From Enterobacteriaceae bacterium UBA7338 (GTDB taxonomy: Bacteria > Pseudomonadota > Gammaproteobacteria > Enterobacterales > Enterobacteriaceae), in the NCBI GenBank assembly GCA_002480085.1, contig DKPJ01000004.1:25608-89607 (forward strand): a DNA stretch of 64,000 nt. Direction: 5' to 3'. Every line of letters begins with the position of its first letter. Within the stretch, counting starts at the first letter, position 1. The notes under the pieces were generated by a model. The model was not told where the DNA came from and did no database searches. It worked only from the letters and a program-made list of their open reading frames with translations. Made by a program: the position numbers and the translations under genes. Shown in pieces: positions 8,003-15,942 of this stretch.

Positions 8003-10942
8003 TCACCGTGCGTCTGTGGCAGCGGCAGGCCATAACCTTATCATTTCATTACTTGCTCCCAGCGCATTTTGCAAGACAATGTCTCGTGATACGGTGTGCG
8101 GTTGATTAGCGATTTCTATAATTAATTCTCCAGATGATGTCATTTCATATCTGGACGTTTCCATACGACCATTTATCTCCAGGCCTATTAATCCTGATTG
8201 AGAACGACCTCGTAGAAATTGGATTGTTATAAAATCATAAACTTCTTGCCAGCTAGTTGTTGCGGCTGCGCTCGTAACGCGCTGAAAAATATGGTAACTT
8301 TCATGTGCCAGGTTCTCCGGAGGCGTGTTTCTGTCTATTAAGCTGATTTGGCCTGACTGATAATCCAGAACATAAATATTTTCATTGCTTCTTGTCACTG
8401 TAACGACATGCCCCCCTCCTGGAGAGAAAACGTTCTGCTGAACGTTGGCCGGGCGTCGATAAGCTAACCCTACGGCTTCATTGTTGGCTAATTCTCTATT
8501 CAAATAATCATACGTTGCCTGCCAGCGATCTTGAGGAGAACCCATGTGGTCATTAAAATTCTGTGTACTAACGTGTACGCCTACTTGGTTAAATAGTAAG
8601 TCAATTTCATCCAGTGAGGCAGAGTCCTGTTGCATGATCTCCGTATGGTTAACAATATTATTTACATCTGCATTTACTAACGCTGCTATCGTGCAGTAAT
8701 AACAATTCTGGTTTAACTGATGGGGATTCATAGCCCCGGCGACGACGGGGAACATCGCAGCAAATTGCTCCATTAAATTAGTACCAAAAAAGCTGGTGAA
8801 ATTTTCAGGTAATGGTCTGAGATTAAACGAACTCATTACTTCGAGCATATGACTGGCCCATTCTTCGTTTGTATAGAGGCCAGTACTATCTTTGAACGTT
8901 ACCGGATTATTCCCTACCATTCGGAACAGGTTCAGCCCATCCACCTCGCCTGCCGGGTCCGCACTTACCCAGCGGCAGAGCCACGGGGCGTAATAGCGGT
9001 GGCCGTAGTAGTACAGCCCGGTACTGTCCCGCTCTTTGCCGGAGTAGCGCACGGTTTTATAACTGGCCTCCACCTCGTTGCGCCCCGCCCATACCGCCGT
9101 GCCGCCAAAGGGATAGTACTCCTCCCGGCTGATAAGCTGCCCCTCGGCATCCAGCTCCAGCGCCAGCGAGCCGATGTTGTCGTCCACGCTCCAGCGCACC
9201 TGGTCATTAGCCGCAATCTCCTGCGGCCTGCCCGTTTCCCAGTGTAGGACCCGGATACCCGCCCGCCCCGCCTGGCCGGTGATAACGTGCAGCTCCTCTG
9301 ACAGAGAGGGTGAAGCGCTGCTGTCCGTCGTCTCCTGCCAGCTTTTGCGCAGCTCCAGCCCCGGCAGGTAGCGCACCTCGTCCACGCTCCACAACTGCGA
9401 GTCGCCATTCGCCAGGGTACGGGTCTGCTTGCGCACCCGCCGGCTGCCGCTGTACTGGTAGATTTCCCGGTCATTGTCGCCGCTGCTGCGGCTCAGCACC
9501 GTCACCGACTGCAGGTTGTTACTGCCGTCCCAGACCAGCGGGTCAAGACCGCTATCATCCGTGACCGGAGCCCGGGCCTGGAGGGTCAGCAGGTTACCGT
9601 TAGCGTCAAACCAGCCCGCCACCTCATCCGGATCCTGTGGCCCGCCGTCGTTTTGCTGCACGCTGCGGTTGGAGATCGTGTCTGTGGTCATGGTGCGGGT
9701 AAAGTTTGCCGCCCCGCTGTGCTTCAGGGTCTGAAGGTTACCGCTGTCGTCATACTGGTAGCTGCGGGTATAGTTCACGTACTGGCTGTCGTCTGACAAC
9801 ACCGGCAGGCCACTGTACTGCATCCCGCTGTGGTTTGCGTTCTCGCGCCCGGTGGCGCTCAGCAGCTGGTAGAGGGCATCGTAGGTGAACAGCCGGGTAC
9901 CACCGGTGGCCTGGTTGCGGTAATAGCGCGATGCCACGCTGCCGTCGCTCAGGGAGGTGATGTTGCCGATGAAGTCATACCCGTAGCTCAGGGCTTGTAA
10001 CATCGTCTTGTCCGCGCGCTGGGCCGTGATGGTGGCGAGCCACTGGTTCTGCGGGTCGTAGCTGTACTGCGTGGTCACCCCGTTGCCGGCTGATTCCGTC
10101 AGCACCTGGCCCGCCGCGCTCCAGGTCACATTACTGAGCAGGGTCTGGGTCTCCCCGCCTGCCGGGGTCACCGTCTGATAACAGGCAGCCCCGCTGACGT
10201 TATAGCGCCAGGCCTGTACATGGCCCTTCGCATCCGTCTGCTTCAGCACCGTGCCACGGGCGTCGGCAGTGACGGACGTGGTGTATGTCTCCGCCTCCAG
10301 CAGCGCCTCCCGTCCGGCCTCATCCTCCGGCCAGTCCGGTAACGCCTCCGCTGAGGCCAGGAAGCGCTGCCCCTGGCTGAGCACCACCCCGCTCAGCGCC
10401 ACTGAGTTCACCTCAGACAGGCCGCCACTGTCATACTGCGCCACGCAGACGCCGCGCAGGTTGTTCCCCTGCGAGCCGTCATCCGCCGGACCGCTGTCGC
10501 CGTACTCGCTGCGCCAGCTGACGCGGATTTCACTGCTCCCGCTCAGCTGCTCGCTGCCGGATGAAGGACGACCCGGCTCATCATACGCCACGGTTTGTAC
10601 CGTAAGGCGTCCGTCCCGGATCCAGACCGCACGGCCCGCTGCGTCAAACAGCGTCACCTGCTCTCCGCTGTCAGTGCTTTCGCGACGCAGCACCTGGCCT
10701 GCCAGCGAGGGCGTGGTGCACAGGTTTGCCGGGGCCGGGCTGTCGGCACTCCAGGCGGCAAACAGGCGCGGGTCGCGGTGCGACACTACCCGGCTGGCGT
10801 CATCCGTCTGGGTTTGGGTGACCAGCAGACGCAGCGGGTTGTCGCTGCTGTCGTGGTTCCAGTTGAGGGCGCGCACGGCCAGCCCCCGGTTGTCGTGCGT
10901 GCTGACTACCGGCGTACCGGTAGCGACATTTGGGTTGCCCAT
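8003..10942 (-). CDS. TccC-family Tc-toxin C component (Rhs core) with putative papain-fold C-terminal effector
   Basis: A 979-residue protein. The N-terminal ~690 residues are the YD/Rhs-repeat shell of insecticidal toxin complex C proteins: it opens with a TccC-like VSTHDNRGLAVR motif and ends in the conserved core YSGKERDSTGLYYYGHRYY...SADPAGEVDGLNLFRMVGNNP. In Tc toxins this core cleaves itself and encloses the variable C terminus, which TcA injects into a eukaryotic cell. Here the ~290-residue tail contains NCYYC (Cys747, Cys750), GGGHVV (His845) and VLDYQSG (Asp860). The order Cys-His-Asp resembles papain-fold toxins, including glutamine-deamidase types (inference). The tail's DNA (8003-8880) is clearly AT-rich, the core GC-rich. 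AAAGGT precedes the ATG. No TcA, TcB, immunity gene or integrase adjoins it. Confidence 0.85.
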   Translation of the reverse strand: MGNPNVATGTPVVSTHDNRGLAVRALNWNHDSSDNPLRLLVTQTQTDDASRVVSHRDPRLFAAWSADSPAPANLCTTPSLAGQVLRRESTDSGEQVTLFDAAGRAVWIRDGRLTVQTVAYDEPGRPSSGSEQLSGSSEIRVSWRSEYGDSGPADDGSQGNNLRGVCVAQYDSGGLSEVNSVALSGVVLSQGQRFLASAEALPDWPEDEAGREALLEAETYTTSVTADARGTVLKQTDAKGHVQAWRYNVSGAACYQTVTPAGGETQTLLSNVTWSAAGQVLTESAGNGVTTQYSYDPQNQWLATITAQRADKTMLQALSYGYDFIGNITSLSDGSVASRYYRNQATGGTRLFTYDALYQLLSATGRENANHSGMQYSGLPVLSDDSQYVNYTRSYQYDDSGNLQTLKHSGAANFTRTMTTDTISNRSVQQNDGGPQDPDEVAGWFDANGNLLTLQARAPVTDDSGLDPLVWDGSNNLQSVTVLSRSSGDNDREIYQYSGSRRVRKQTRTLANGDSQLWSVDEVRYLPGLELRKSWQETTDSSASPSLSEELHVITGQAGRAGIRVLHWETGRPQEIAANDQVRWSVDDNIGSLALELDAEGQLISREEYYPFGGTAVWAGRNEVEASYKTVRYSGKERDSTGLYYYGHRYYAPWLCRWVSADPAGEVDGLNLFRMVGNNPVTFKDSTGLYTNEEWASHMLEVMSSFNLRPLPENFTSFFGTNLMEQFAAMFPVVAGAMNPHQLNQNCYYCTIAALVNADVNNIVNHTEIMQQDSASLDEIDLLFNQVGVHVSTQNFNDHMGSPQDRWQATYDYLNRELANNEAVGLAYRRPANVQQNVFSPGGGHVVTVTRSNENIYVLDYQSGQISLIDRNTPPENLAHESYHIFQRVTSAAATTSWQEVYDFITIQFLRGRSQSGLIGLEINGRMETSRYEMTSSGELIIEIANQPHTVSRDIVLQNALGASNEMIRLWPAAATDAR

Positions 10943-11073
10943 TTCTATTTACCTTTTATGTTCTTAAAGATGTACATGAAGCAGTAATAAATAAAAGGTA
11001 CAGGATGCCGTCCTGATGAAATGAGCAAAATAGAGATGAGAGGCACTAACAAGAAGACGTTAATGAGACGGGA

Positions 11074-11091
11074 TGTCGTCAATATGAGACA
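11074..11091 (+). promoter_or_regulatory. Putative GlrR (QseF) activator site
   Basis: TGTC-N10-GACA, an exact match to the GlrR binding consensus, centred about 205 bp upstream of the GlmZ 5' end. GlrR activates sigma-54 promoters of glmY and, in several enterobacteria, glmZ. Confidence 0.65.
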
Positions 11092-11136
11092 TTTAACATA
11101 TTGTTTTAAATAATATAATTAATCATGGTTTATCTG

Positions 11137-11154
11137 CGTCGCTATAAGGCGACA
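11137..11154 (+). promoter_or_regulatory. Second GlrR-like site
   Basis: CGTC-N10-GACA, one mismatch from TGTC-N10-GACA, centred about 140 bp upstream of the GlmZ 5' end. Paired upstream sites fit enhancer-type activation. Confidence 0.5.
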
Positions 11155-11259
11155 CTTTTACTGCTTTACCTATGTCTTACACCGCTATTCAGCGCAATTT
11201 CGTGACGCCTTCCATAATTCCTAAATGAATACAGGCTGCTAGTTTTAGGAGTGAAAAAG

Positions 11260-11275
11260 TGGCACGGGTTGTGCA
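11260..11275 (+). promoter_or_regulatory. Sigma-54 promoter of glmZ
   Basis: TGGCACGGGTTGTGCA contains the invariant GG (11261-11262) and GC (11273-11274) separated by 10 bp, the -24/-12 signature. The expected start about 12 bp further on coincides with the GlmZ 5' end at 11287. An ATAATA at 11276-11281 could serve as the -10 of an overlapping sigma-70 promoter. Confidence 0.8.
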
Positions 11276-11286
11276 ATAATATACCT

Positions 11287-11494
11287 GTAGATGCTCATTC
11301 CATCTCTTATGCTCGCCGCCAGGCTTCATAAACTCAGGAATGACGCAGAGCCGTTTAATGGTGCTTATCGTCCACAGACAGATGTCGCTTCGGCCTCATC
11401 AAACACCATGGACACAACGTTGAGTGAAGCACCAAATTTGTTGTCACGCAGACCTGTTTAATGCCCGCTCTGGTTTCAGAGCGGGCGTTTTTTT
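11287..11494 (+). ncRNA. glmZ: Small regulatory RNA GlmZ
   Basis: 208 nt closely matching E. coli GlmZ from GTAGATGCTCATTCCATCTC at the 5' end, through CACCATGGACACAACGTTGAG, to the terminator hairpin. With Hfq, GlmZ base-pairs with the glmS leader and activates GlmS synthesis (glucosamine-6-phosphate); RapZ and RNase E inactivate it, and GlmY protects it. The position upstream of hemY on the opposite strand is the same as in E. coli. Where E. coli K-12 has aslB-aslA between proM and glmZ, this chromosome has the toxin gene. Confidence 0.95.
11463..11494 (+). terminator. GlmZ intrinsic terminator
   Basis: 9-bp stem GCCCGCTCT/AGAGCGGGC with a 6-base loop, then G and seven T. It forms the 3' end of GlmZ and lies 9 bp beyond the hemY stop. 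Confidence 0.92.
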
Positions 11495-11503
11495 ATGGCG
11501 GGT

Positions 11504-12700
11504 TCACTGTGGGGGATTGTTCTGCAGGGTGTGCATCAGGCCGTCACGGCGCATGGCTGCTGCCTCTTCCGGCTGCTGCAGTCGGTCAAGGGTATCCGCC
11601 AGCCAGGCATAGTCAAACGGATCCGGACGCTGCTTCAGCGCGGCGCGGAACGCCAGGCTCGCCTCCTTCCACTCACCGTGCTTCATCAGCGACTGGCCGA
11701 GCGTGCTCCACAACAGCGGGCGATCGCCCTGAGTTTTAATCTGCTGGCGCAGCACTTTTTCCACCTGCTCCGGATTATTGGTCTTCAGACGCGGGATCGG
11801 CAGCACCAGACGATCGTCATACTGACGTTTCAGGCCCTCGAGCAGGATCTGTTGCGCAGTGTCATGATCGTCACACTCAATCAGATGCTCGGCCATGGCT
11901 ACCTGGAGTGCAACCTGATGGCGGGTCTTGCGGCTCTGGTGCTTCCACCAGGTTTTCAGACCGTCGCTGCCCCGTTCGGCCCGGGCCTGTTCCATCATGC
12001 CAATCCACGCCTGTTGGGCCAGCGCCTCATGGTGCGCTTCATCGCCAACGCCCGCTTTCGTCATCGACGGGATGCAGTCCAGCAGTGAACTCCACGCTCC
12101 GGTACGGATATAGGCCTGCTCGGCCAGACGCAGCACCTCAGGATGGCGCGGCGTAATCTCCAGCAGGTTATCCACGCCATGACGTGCCGCATGGTTTTCG
12201 TTACGGGCCAGCTGCAGGCGCACCCGGGTGATCTCCACCGGAATCGGATCGTGCTCGGCCAGCTCGGAAGCGCGCTGCAGATGCTGATTAGCCCGGGCTT
12301 CGTCGCCGCGCTGCTGGGCTGCCTCGGCGGCCAGCAGATAGTTAACCACCGGCTGCTCGGCGTGATCGGCATTCTTCGCCATCAGCTTTTCAACCTGCTG
12401 ATAGTCACCTTCGGCCAGCTTGAGCAGCGCCTGTTCGGTCTGCTTGCGGGCGCGGCGGCGTTTGCGGCCGGTGAACCAGCCGCGGGTACGCGCGCCAGTA
12501 TGGAAAATACGGCGCAGCAGCCACTCAACGGCAAACAGCACCACCATGGCGAGGATCAGGATAATCACCAGACCCGTCACGCTGGTTTCGATATTGTAGT
12601 TATCGGTCTGGATCAGCACATAGCCCTGGTGTCCGGCAACCATAGGACCAACAACGATACCGGCGAGCAGCAGTGCAAAGAGGAGCAGTACTTTAAGCAT
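11504..12700 (-). CDS. hemY: HemY, TPR protein of the hem operon
   Basis: Inner-membrane protein of 398 residues, the E. coli length. Two N-terminal hydrophobic segments (about residues 3-22 and 40-63) are followed by a cytoplasmic tetratricopeptide-repeat region. It is cotranscribed with haem genes and is reported to associate with late haem-pathway enzymes; it is not the Bacillus-type HemY protoporphyrinogen oxidase. It starts 2 bp after the hemX stop and is last in hemCDXY. The mRNA probably ends at or before the opposing glmZ terminator. Confidence 0.95.
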   Translation of the reverse strand: MLKVLLLFALLLAGIVVGPMVAGHQGYVLIQTDNYNIETSVTGLVIILILAMVVLFAVEWLLRRIFHTGARTRGWFTGRKRRRARKQTEQALLKLAEGDYQQVEKLMAKNADHAEQPVVNYLLAAEAAQQRGDEARANQHLQRASELAEHDPIPVEITRVRLQLARNENHAARHGVDNLLEITPRHPEVLRLAEQAYIRTGAWSSLLDCIPSMTKAGVGDEAHHEALAQQAWIGMMEQARAERGSDGLKTWWKHQSRKTRHQVALQVAMAEHLIECDDHDTAQQILLEGLKRQYDDRLVLPIPRLKTNNPEQVEKVLRQQIKTQGDRPLLWSTLGQSLMKHGEWKEASLAFRAALKQRPDPFDYAWLADTLDRLQQPEEAAAMRRDGLMHTLQNNPPQ

Positions 12701-12702
12701 GA

Positions 12703-13899
12703 TTATTCCCCCTGCTGCGGCGCAGCGGCAGGCGCTGCTTCATTCGCCGCCGGAGCTGACGGTGCCGCTGGCGCTGCATCATTGGCCGCCGCTGGCTGTG
12801 CCAGCAGGTTACGCACGCGGGTCTGCATCAGCTTCTCCAGAATCGGCTGGCTTTGCAGCGAATCCGGCACCTCCATGGTGATGTTCTGCTGGCTGAGCTT
12901 GTCCACCTCGTCGAGGAACGCTTTGGTGCTGGCGTCATCGGTATCGTAGTAGGCGCGCACCCAGCTGGAGACGTTATCCAGCGCCTGCTTGTAGGTCTCT
13001 TCCTGGTGACGCGGCACGGCCTGCGCAGCAACCAGCAGGCGAGAGCGGATGTTCTCCCGCAGATAGATATCCTGGTTCGGAGCGAGCAGGGGAACCGCGG
13101 TCTCATCGCGGCGGCGGACGGTAATAAAGCTGTCCATAAAGTTGTGCCAGCTCTTTTGCAGGTTTACCCGCCACTCGCTCAGCGAGCTGGAGAGCTCACC
13201 GCTGTCGTTATCCATCGGCGCATCGTCGTCGTTGTTATCCGCCAGGCGCAGATTGTCGATCTGGTTGGAGAGCTGGTTAACCTTGAGGATGATGCCGTCG
13301 TAATCTACCTGCGCCACGCCGGAGAGGCTGGCGACGTCGTCGGTGATGGCGCGGCGGGCGGCGATCAGGCTTGGATCGTTCATATCGGCCAGGCTCGCAT
13401 CGGCGCTTTTCAGCAGCGCGGCGGCTGTAGTGATGTCGCTATCGCTCCACAGCTTACGCCCGGCCAGCTTCACGAGGAAATCGGCCTGCGCCAGCAGCCA
13501 GGTTTTGGCGTCAGTTCCGGAGATGGTGGCGACCTTCTGCGACAGCTCATCAAGCTGCTTATTCAGCTCGGCCTGCTGGCGATCTGCCGCAGCCAGGGCA
13601 TCGCTCTGCTGCTTGATAATGCCCTCAAACTGCGTTTTTTGCGTCTCCTGCGCCTTTTGCAGGGCGGTGATTTGGTTCACCAGCTCAGCGCTGGTGGCGG
13701 ACTGCGTTGAGTTCTGCTGTTTCACCCAGCCATATAGCCCCACGCCAGCTGCCAGCGCAATGGCGATGGCAATCGCACTCAGCGCAAGGCTGGTCTTATT
13801 GGCGCGATCTTTCTTCTCGGCTTTTTCTGGCTGTGGCGTGGTGTCCACGGCCTCCCTGGTCTCTTCAACCACGGCAGAGGAGTTCTGTTGTTCCGTCAT
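12703..13899 (-). CDS. hemX: HemX membrane protein
   Basis: 398-residue single-pass inner-membrane protein (E. coli 393). A charged N-terminal tail (about residues 1-36) precedes one membrane helix (LALSAIAIAIALAAGVGLYGW), then a long periplasmic coiled coil (about 66-125), and ends in an Ala/Pro-rich low-complexity tail. It is often mis-annotated as uroporphyrinogen-III methyltransferase; no methyltransferase motif is visible. It sits 21 bp after hemD. Its biochemical role is unsettled. Confidence 0.94.
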   Translation of the reverse strand: MTEQQNSSAVVEETREAVDTTPQPEKAEKKDRANKTSLALSAIAIAIALAAGVGLYGWVKQQNSTQSATSAELVNQITALQKAQETQKTQFEGIIKQQSDALAAADRQQAELNKQLDELSQKVATISGTDAKTWLLAQADFLVKLAGRKLWSDSDITTAAALLKSADASLADMNDPSLIAARRAITDDVASLSGVAQVDYDGIILKVNQLSNQIDNLRLADNNDDDAPMDNDSGELSSSLSEWRVNLQKSWHNFMDSFITVRRRDETAVPLLAPNQDIYLRENIRSRLLVAAQAVPRHQEETYKQALDNVSSWVRAYYDTDDASTKAFLDEVDKLSQQNITMEVPDSLQSQPILEKLMQTRVRNLLAQPAAANDAAPAAPSAPAANEAAPAAAPQQGE

Positions 13900-13920
13900 T
13901 ATGGCTTCCCATTATGAGAG

Positions 13921-14661
13921 TTATTGTAATGCGCGCAGCAGCGCATCGTTGTCAGCGTTATCAGCGACCTGAATATCCTGCCAGCCCAGATCCCGGGCGA
14001 GGTGCGCCAGACGTTCGCTTACCACCAGTAGACGGCAGCGAAGTAACCAGTTTTCACGATACCAGGCCGGAATCAGTGAGAAAAGCTGCTGGATCATCTC
14101 GCCGCTGGTCACCACGATCGTCGTAACCCCACGAGTCTGCCAGCGCATAGCCTCTTCCGCGCCGTCATAAAACTTCGCACTACGTTGATAACATTCACAA
14201 AATGTGACATCAGCACCGCGTGCTGCCAGCGTATCGCCTAACAGCTCGCGCCCACCGTTGCCACGTAACAGCATTGCACGCTTACCCGCAATATTTTGTA
14301 ATTCAGGTAATTGTAGCAACACTTCGCTAATTTCCCGATCCACCGGATAGCGTACATTGAGACCGCTTACGGTATGAAGCGCCAGCGCAGTCGTGCGTCC
14401 GATAGCAAAGTAGCGGGGAGCAACCGGCCAGTGCAGGCCGTGATGCTGTAGGTGCGCCTGGGCAAAGGCCACCGCATGCTGCGATAGCACAAAGATAAGG
14501 TCGTTGGCCGTCAGGGCGGCAAGTTGGTCAGGCAGAGTAGCCAGCTCCCGGCCAGGGGTAAATTCGATCAGCGGAAAGCTCCAGGCCACCTTTCCCAGTG
14601 CGCGCAGACGGCTCACTAATTCCTCCCCGGCGGGGGAGGGGCGGGTGACCAGGATACTCAT
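13921..14661 (-). CDS. hemD: Uroporphyrinogen-III synthase HemD
   Basis: Cyclises hydroxymethylbilane to uroporphyrinogen III with inversion of ring D; cytosolic. The 246 residues match the family. The start MSILVTRPSPAGEELVSRLR and the VTSGEMIQQL segment are typical of the two-lobed HemD fold. Its start overlaps the hemC stop by 4 bp, so the two sequential haem-pathway enzymes are translationally coupled. Confidence 0.96.
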   Translation of the reverse strand: MSILVTRPSPAGEELVSRLRALGKVAWSFPLIEFTPGRELATLPDQLAALTANDLIFVLSQHAVAFAQAHLQHHGLHWPVAPRYFAIGRTTALALHTVSGLNVRYPVDREISEVLLQLPELQNIAGKRAMLLRGNGGRELLGDTLAARGADVTFCECYQRSAKFYDGAEEAMRWQTRGVTTIVVTSGEMIQQLFSLIPAWYRENWLLRCRLLVVSERLAHLARDLGWQDIQVADNADNDALLRALQ

Positions 14662-15599
14662 GCAGGGGCTTCTCCGTTATAGACCTCGGCCAAAATCTCG
14701 CGCGCACCGTTAGCCAGCAGCTCTTCGGCGAGGGAGACGCCCAGCTGCTCGGCCTCTTCCGGTTTTCCGCGCCGTTCACCGCGAACCATCACCGAGCCAT
14801 CCGGTGCGCCCACCAGCGCCCGCAGCCAGATTTCACCTGCGACCAGTTCAGCATAGCTGCCGATAGGCACCTGGCAGCCACCCTCCAGCCGCGTGTTCAT
14901 CGCGCGTTCGGCTTTGACGCGCAGGGCGGTATCATCGTGGTTGAGGGGGGCAAGCAGCGCGCGGGTACGCTCATCGTCAAGACGGCACTCAATGCCCACC
15001 GCCCCCTGGCCCACGGCGGGCAGGGAGAGCTCGGGCGGCAGCGCCACGCGAATACGCGATTCGAGGTCGAGGCGCTTCAGCCCGGCAACGGCAAGGATAA
15101 TGGCATCGTAGTCGCCGTTATCGAGCTTGCTCAGCCGCGTGCCGACGTTGCCGCGCAGGGAGCGGATCTGCAGATCCGGGCGGCGTTCGGCCAGCTGGCA
15201 CTGGCGGCGTAAACTTGACGTGCCAACCACGCTGCCCGCAGGCAGGGCGTCCAGGCTCGCGTAACGGTTAGAGACGAAGGCATCGCGGGGATCTTCGCGC
15301 TCGCAGATGGTCACCAGCCCCAGTCCTTTCGGAAATTCGACCGGCACGTCTTTCATGGAGTGGACGGCCAGATCGGCGCGGTTCTCAATCAGGGCCAGCT
15401 CCAGCTCTTTGACGAAGAGGCCTTTGCCACCGACCTTAGCGAGGGGGGTATCGAGGATCACATCGCCGCGCGTGACCATCGGCACCAGCTCAACGTTGAG
15501 GCCCGGATGGCAGGCCATCAGGCGCTGCTGAACATAGTGTGCCTGCCAGAGCGCAAGAGGGCTTTGGCGTGTGGCGATTCTTAAAATAGTGTCTGGCAT
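14658..15599 (-). CDS. hemC: Porphobilinogen deaminase HemC
   Basis: Condenses four porphobilinogen units to hydroxymethylbilane. The dipyrromethane cofactor attaches to the Cys of the LEGGCQVPIG motif. I chose the ATG at 15599, giving 313 residues beginning MPDTILRIATRQSPLALWQ, equal to E. coli HemC; the frame stays open 39 bp further upstream, but the extra residues have no counterpart. It is the first gene of hemCDXY and diverges from cyaA across 343 bp, as in E. coli. Confidence 0.97.
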   Translation of the reverse strand: MPDTILRIATRQSPLALWQAHYVQQRLMACHPGLNVELVPMVTRGDVILDTPLAKVGGKGLFVKELELALIENRADLAVHSMKDVPVEFPKGLGLVTICEREDPRDAFVSNRYASLDALPAGSVVGTSSLRRQCQLAERRPDLQIRSLRGNVGTRLSKLDNGDYDAIILAVAGLKRLDLESRIRVALPPELSLPAVGQGAVGIECRLDDERTRALLAPLNHDDTALRVKAERAMNTRLEGGCQVPIGSYAELVAGEIWLRALVGAPDGSVMVRGERRGKPEEAEQLGVSLAEELLANGAREILAEVYNGEAPA

Positions 15600-15767
15600 A
15601 CTGTTACCGTCATTATCGTCCATCGACCATCCTAACACTGTTGTCTTAGGGTGTCAGTTTTCACGGGTGATTGCGCAAGAGTGCTAAGAGGCCGTATTCT
15701 GGGATTTACACGTAACGAACGGTGCTACACTTGTATGTAGCGCATCTTTCTTTACGGTCAATCGGCA

Positions 15768-15789
15768 AGGTGTTAAATTGATCACGTTT
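15768..15789 (+). promoter_or_regulatory. CRP-cAMP site in the hemC-cyaA intergenic region
   Basis: TGTTA-AATTGA-TCACG within the segment GGTGTTAAATTGATCACGTTTT appears identical to the E. coli cyaA P2 CRP site, through which cAMP-CRP represses cyaA. The remainder of the 343-bp region (15600-15942) holds the divergent promoters; I see no further gene or repeat in it. Confidence 0.85.
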
Positions 15790-15942
15790 TAGACCATTTT
15801 TTCGTCTGTACTCACACAATCATAAGGACGAAAAAGGGTGACGGGTATCTTTGTAATACTAAAAATCTGAACCGGACCGCGATTGCCGACGTTACTGTCA
15901 GCATGGCGCTACGGAAAGGTTTAAAACATCAGGCGATACGTC

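Larger units (their letters stand above)
10943..11286. other. Intergenic region between the toxin gene and glmZ
   Basis: 344 bp without a credible gene. It is AT-rich, holds the divergent start region of the tccC-like gene on the left, and the glmZ upstream activating sites and sigma-54 promoter on the right. No tRNA fragment, attachment-site copy or integrase remnant is visible. Confidence 0.6.

Noticed and set aside
7550..8033. Small minus-strand frames encoding GERGFEPPTHWSQT and REDNSPLRGSP strings
   Set aside because: They are translations of tRNA-Pro and its repeat copies, a common annotation artefact.
10251..10967. 238-residue plus-strand frame opposite the tccC-like gene, considered as an immunity gene
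   Set aside because: It is a Ser/Pro/Arg-rich antisense of the Rhs core and has no independent codon pattern; Tc toxins also do not normally need an immunity protein.
7985..11286. Integrative element or prophage at the tRNA-Pro gene
   Set aside because: No integrase, no second attachment-like copy near glmZ and no phage genes; only repeats on the tRNA side.
15600..15638. 13-residue N-terminal extension of HemC
   Set aside because: The shorter start gives the conserved 313-residue protein.
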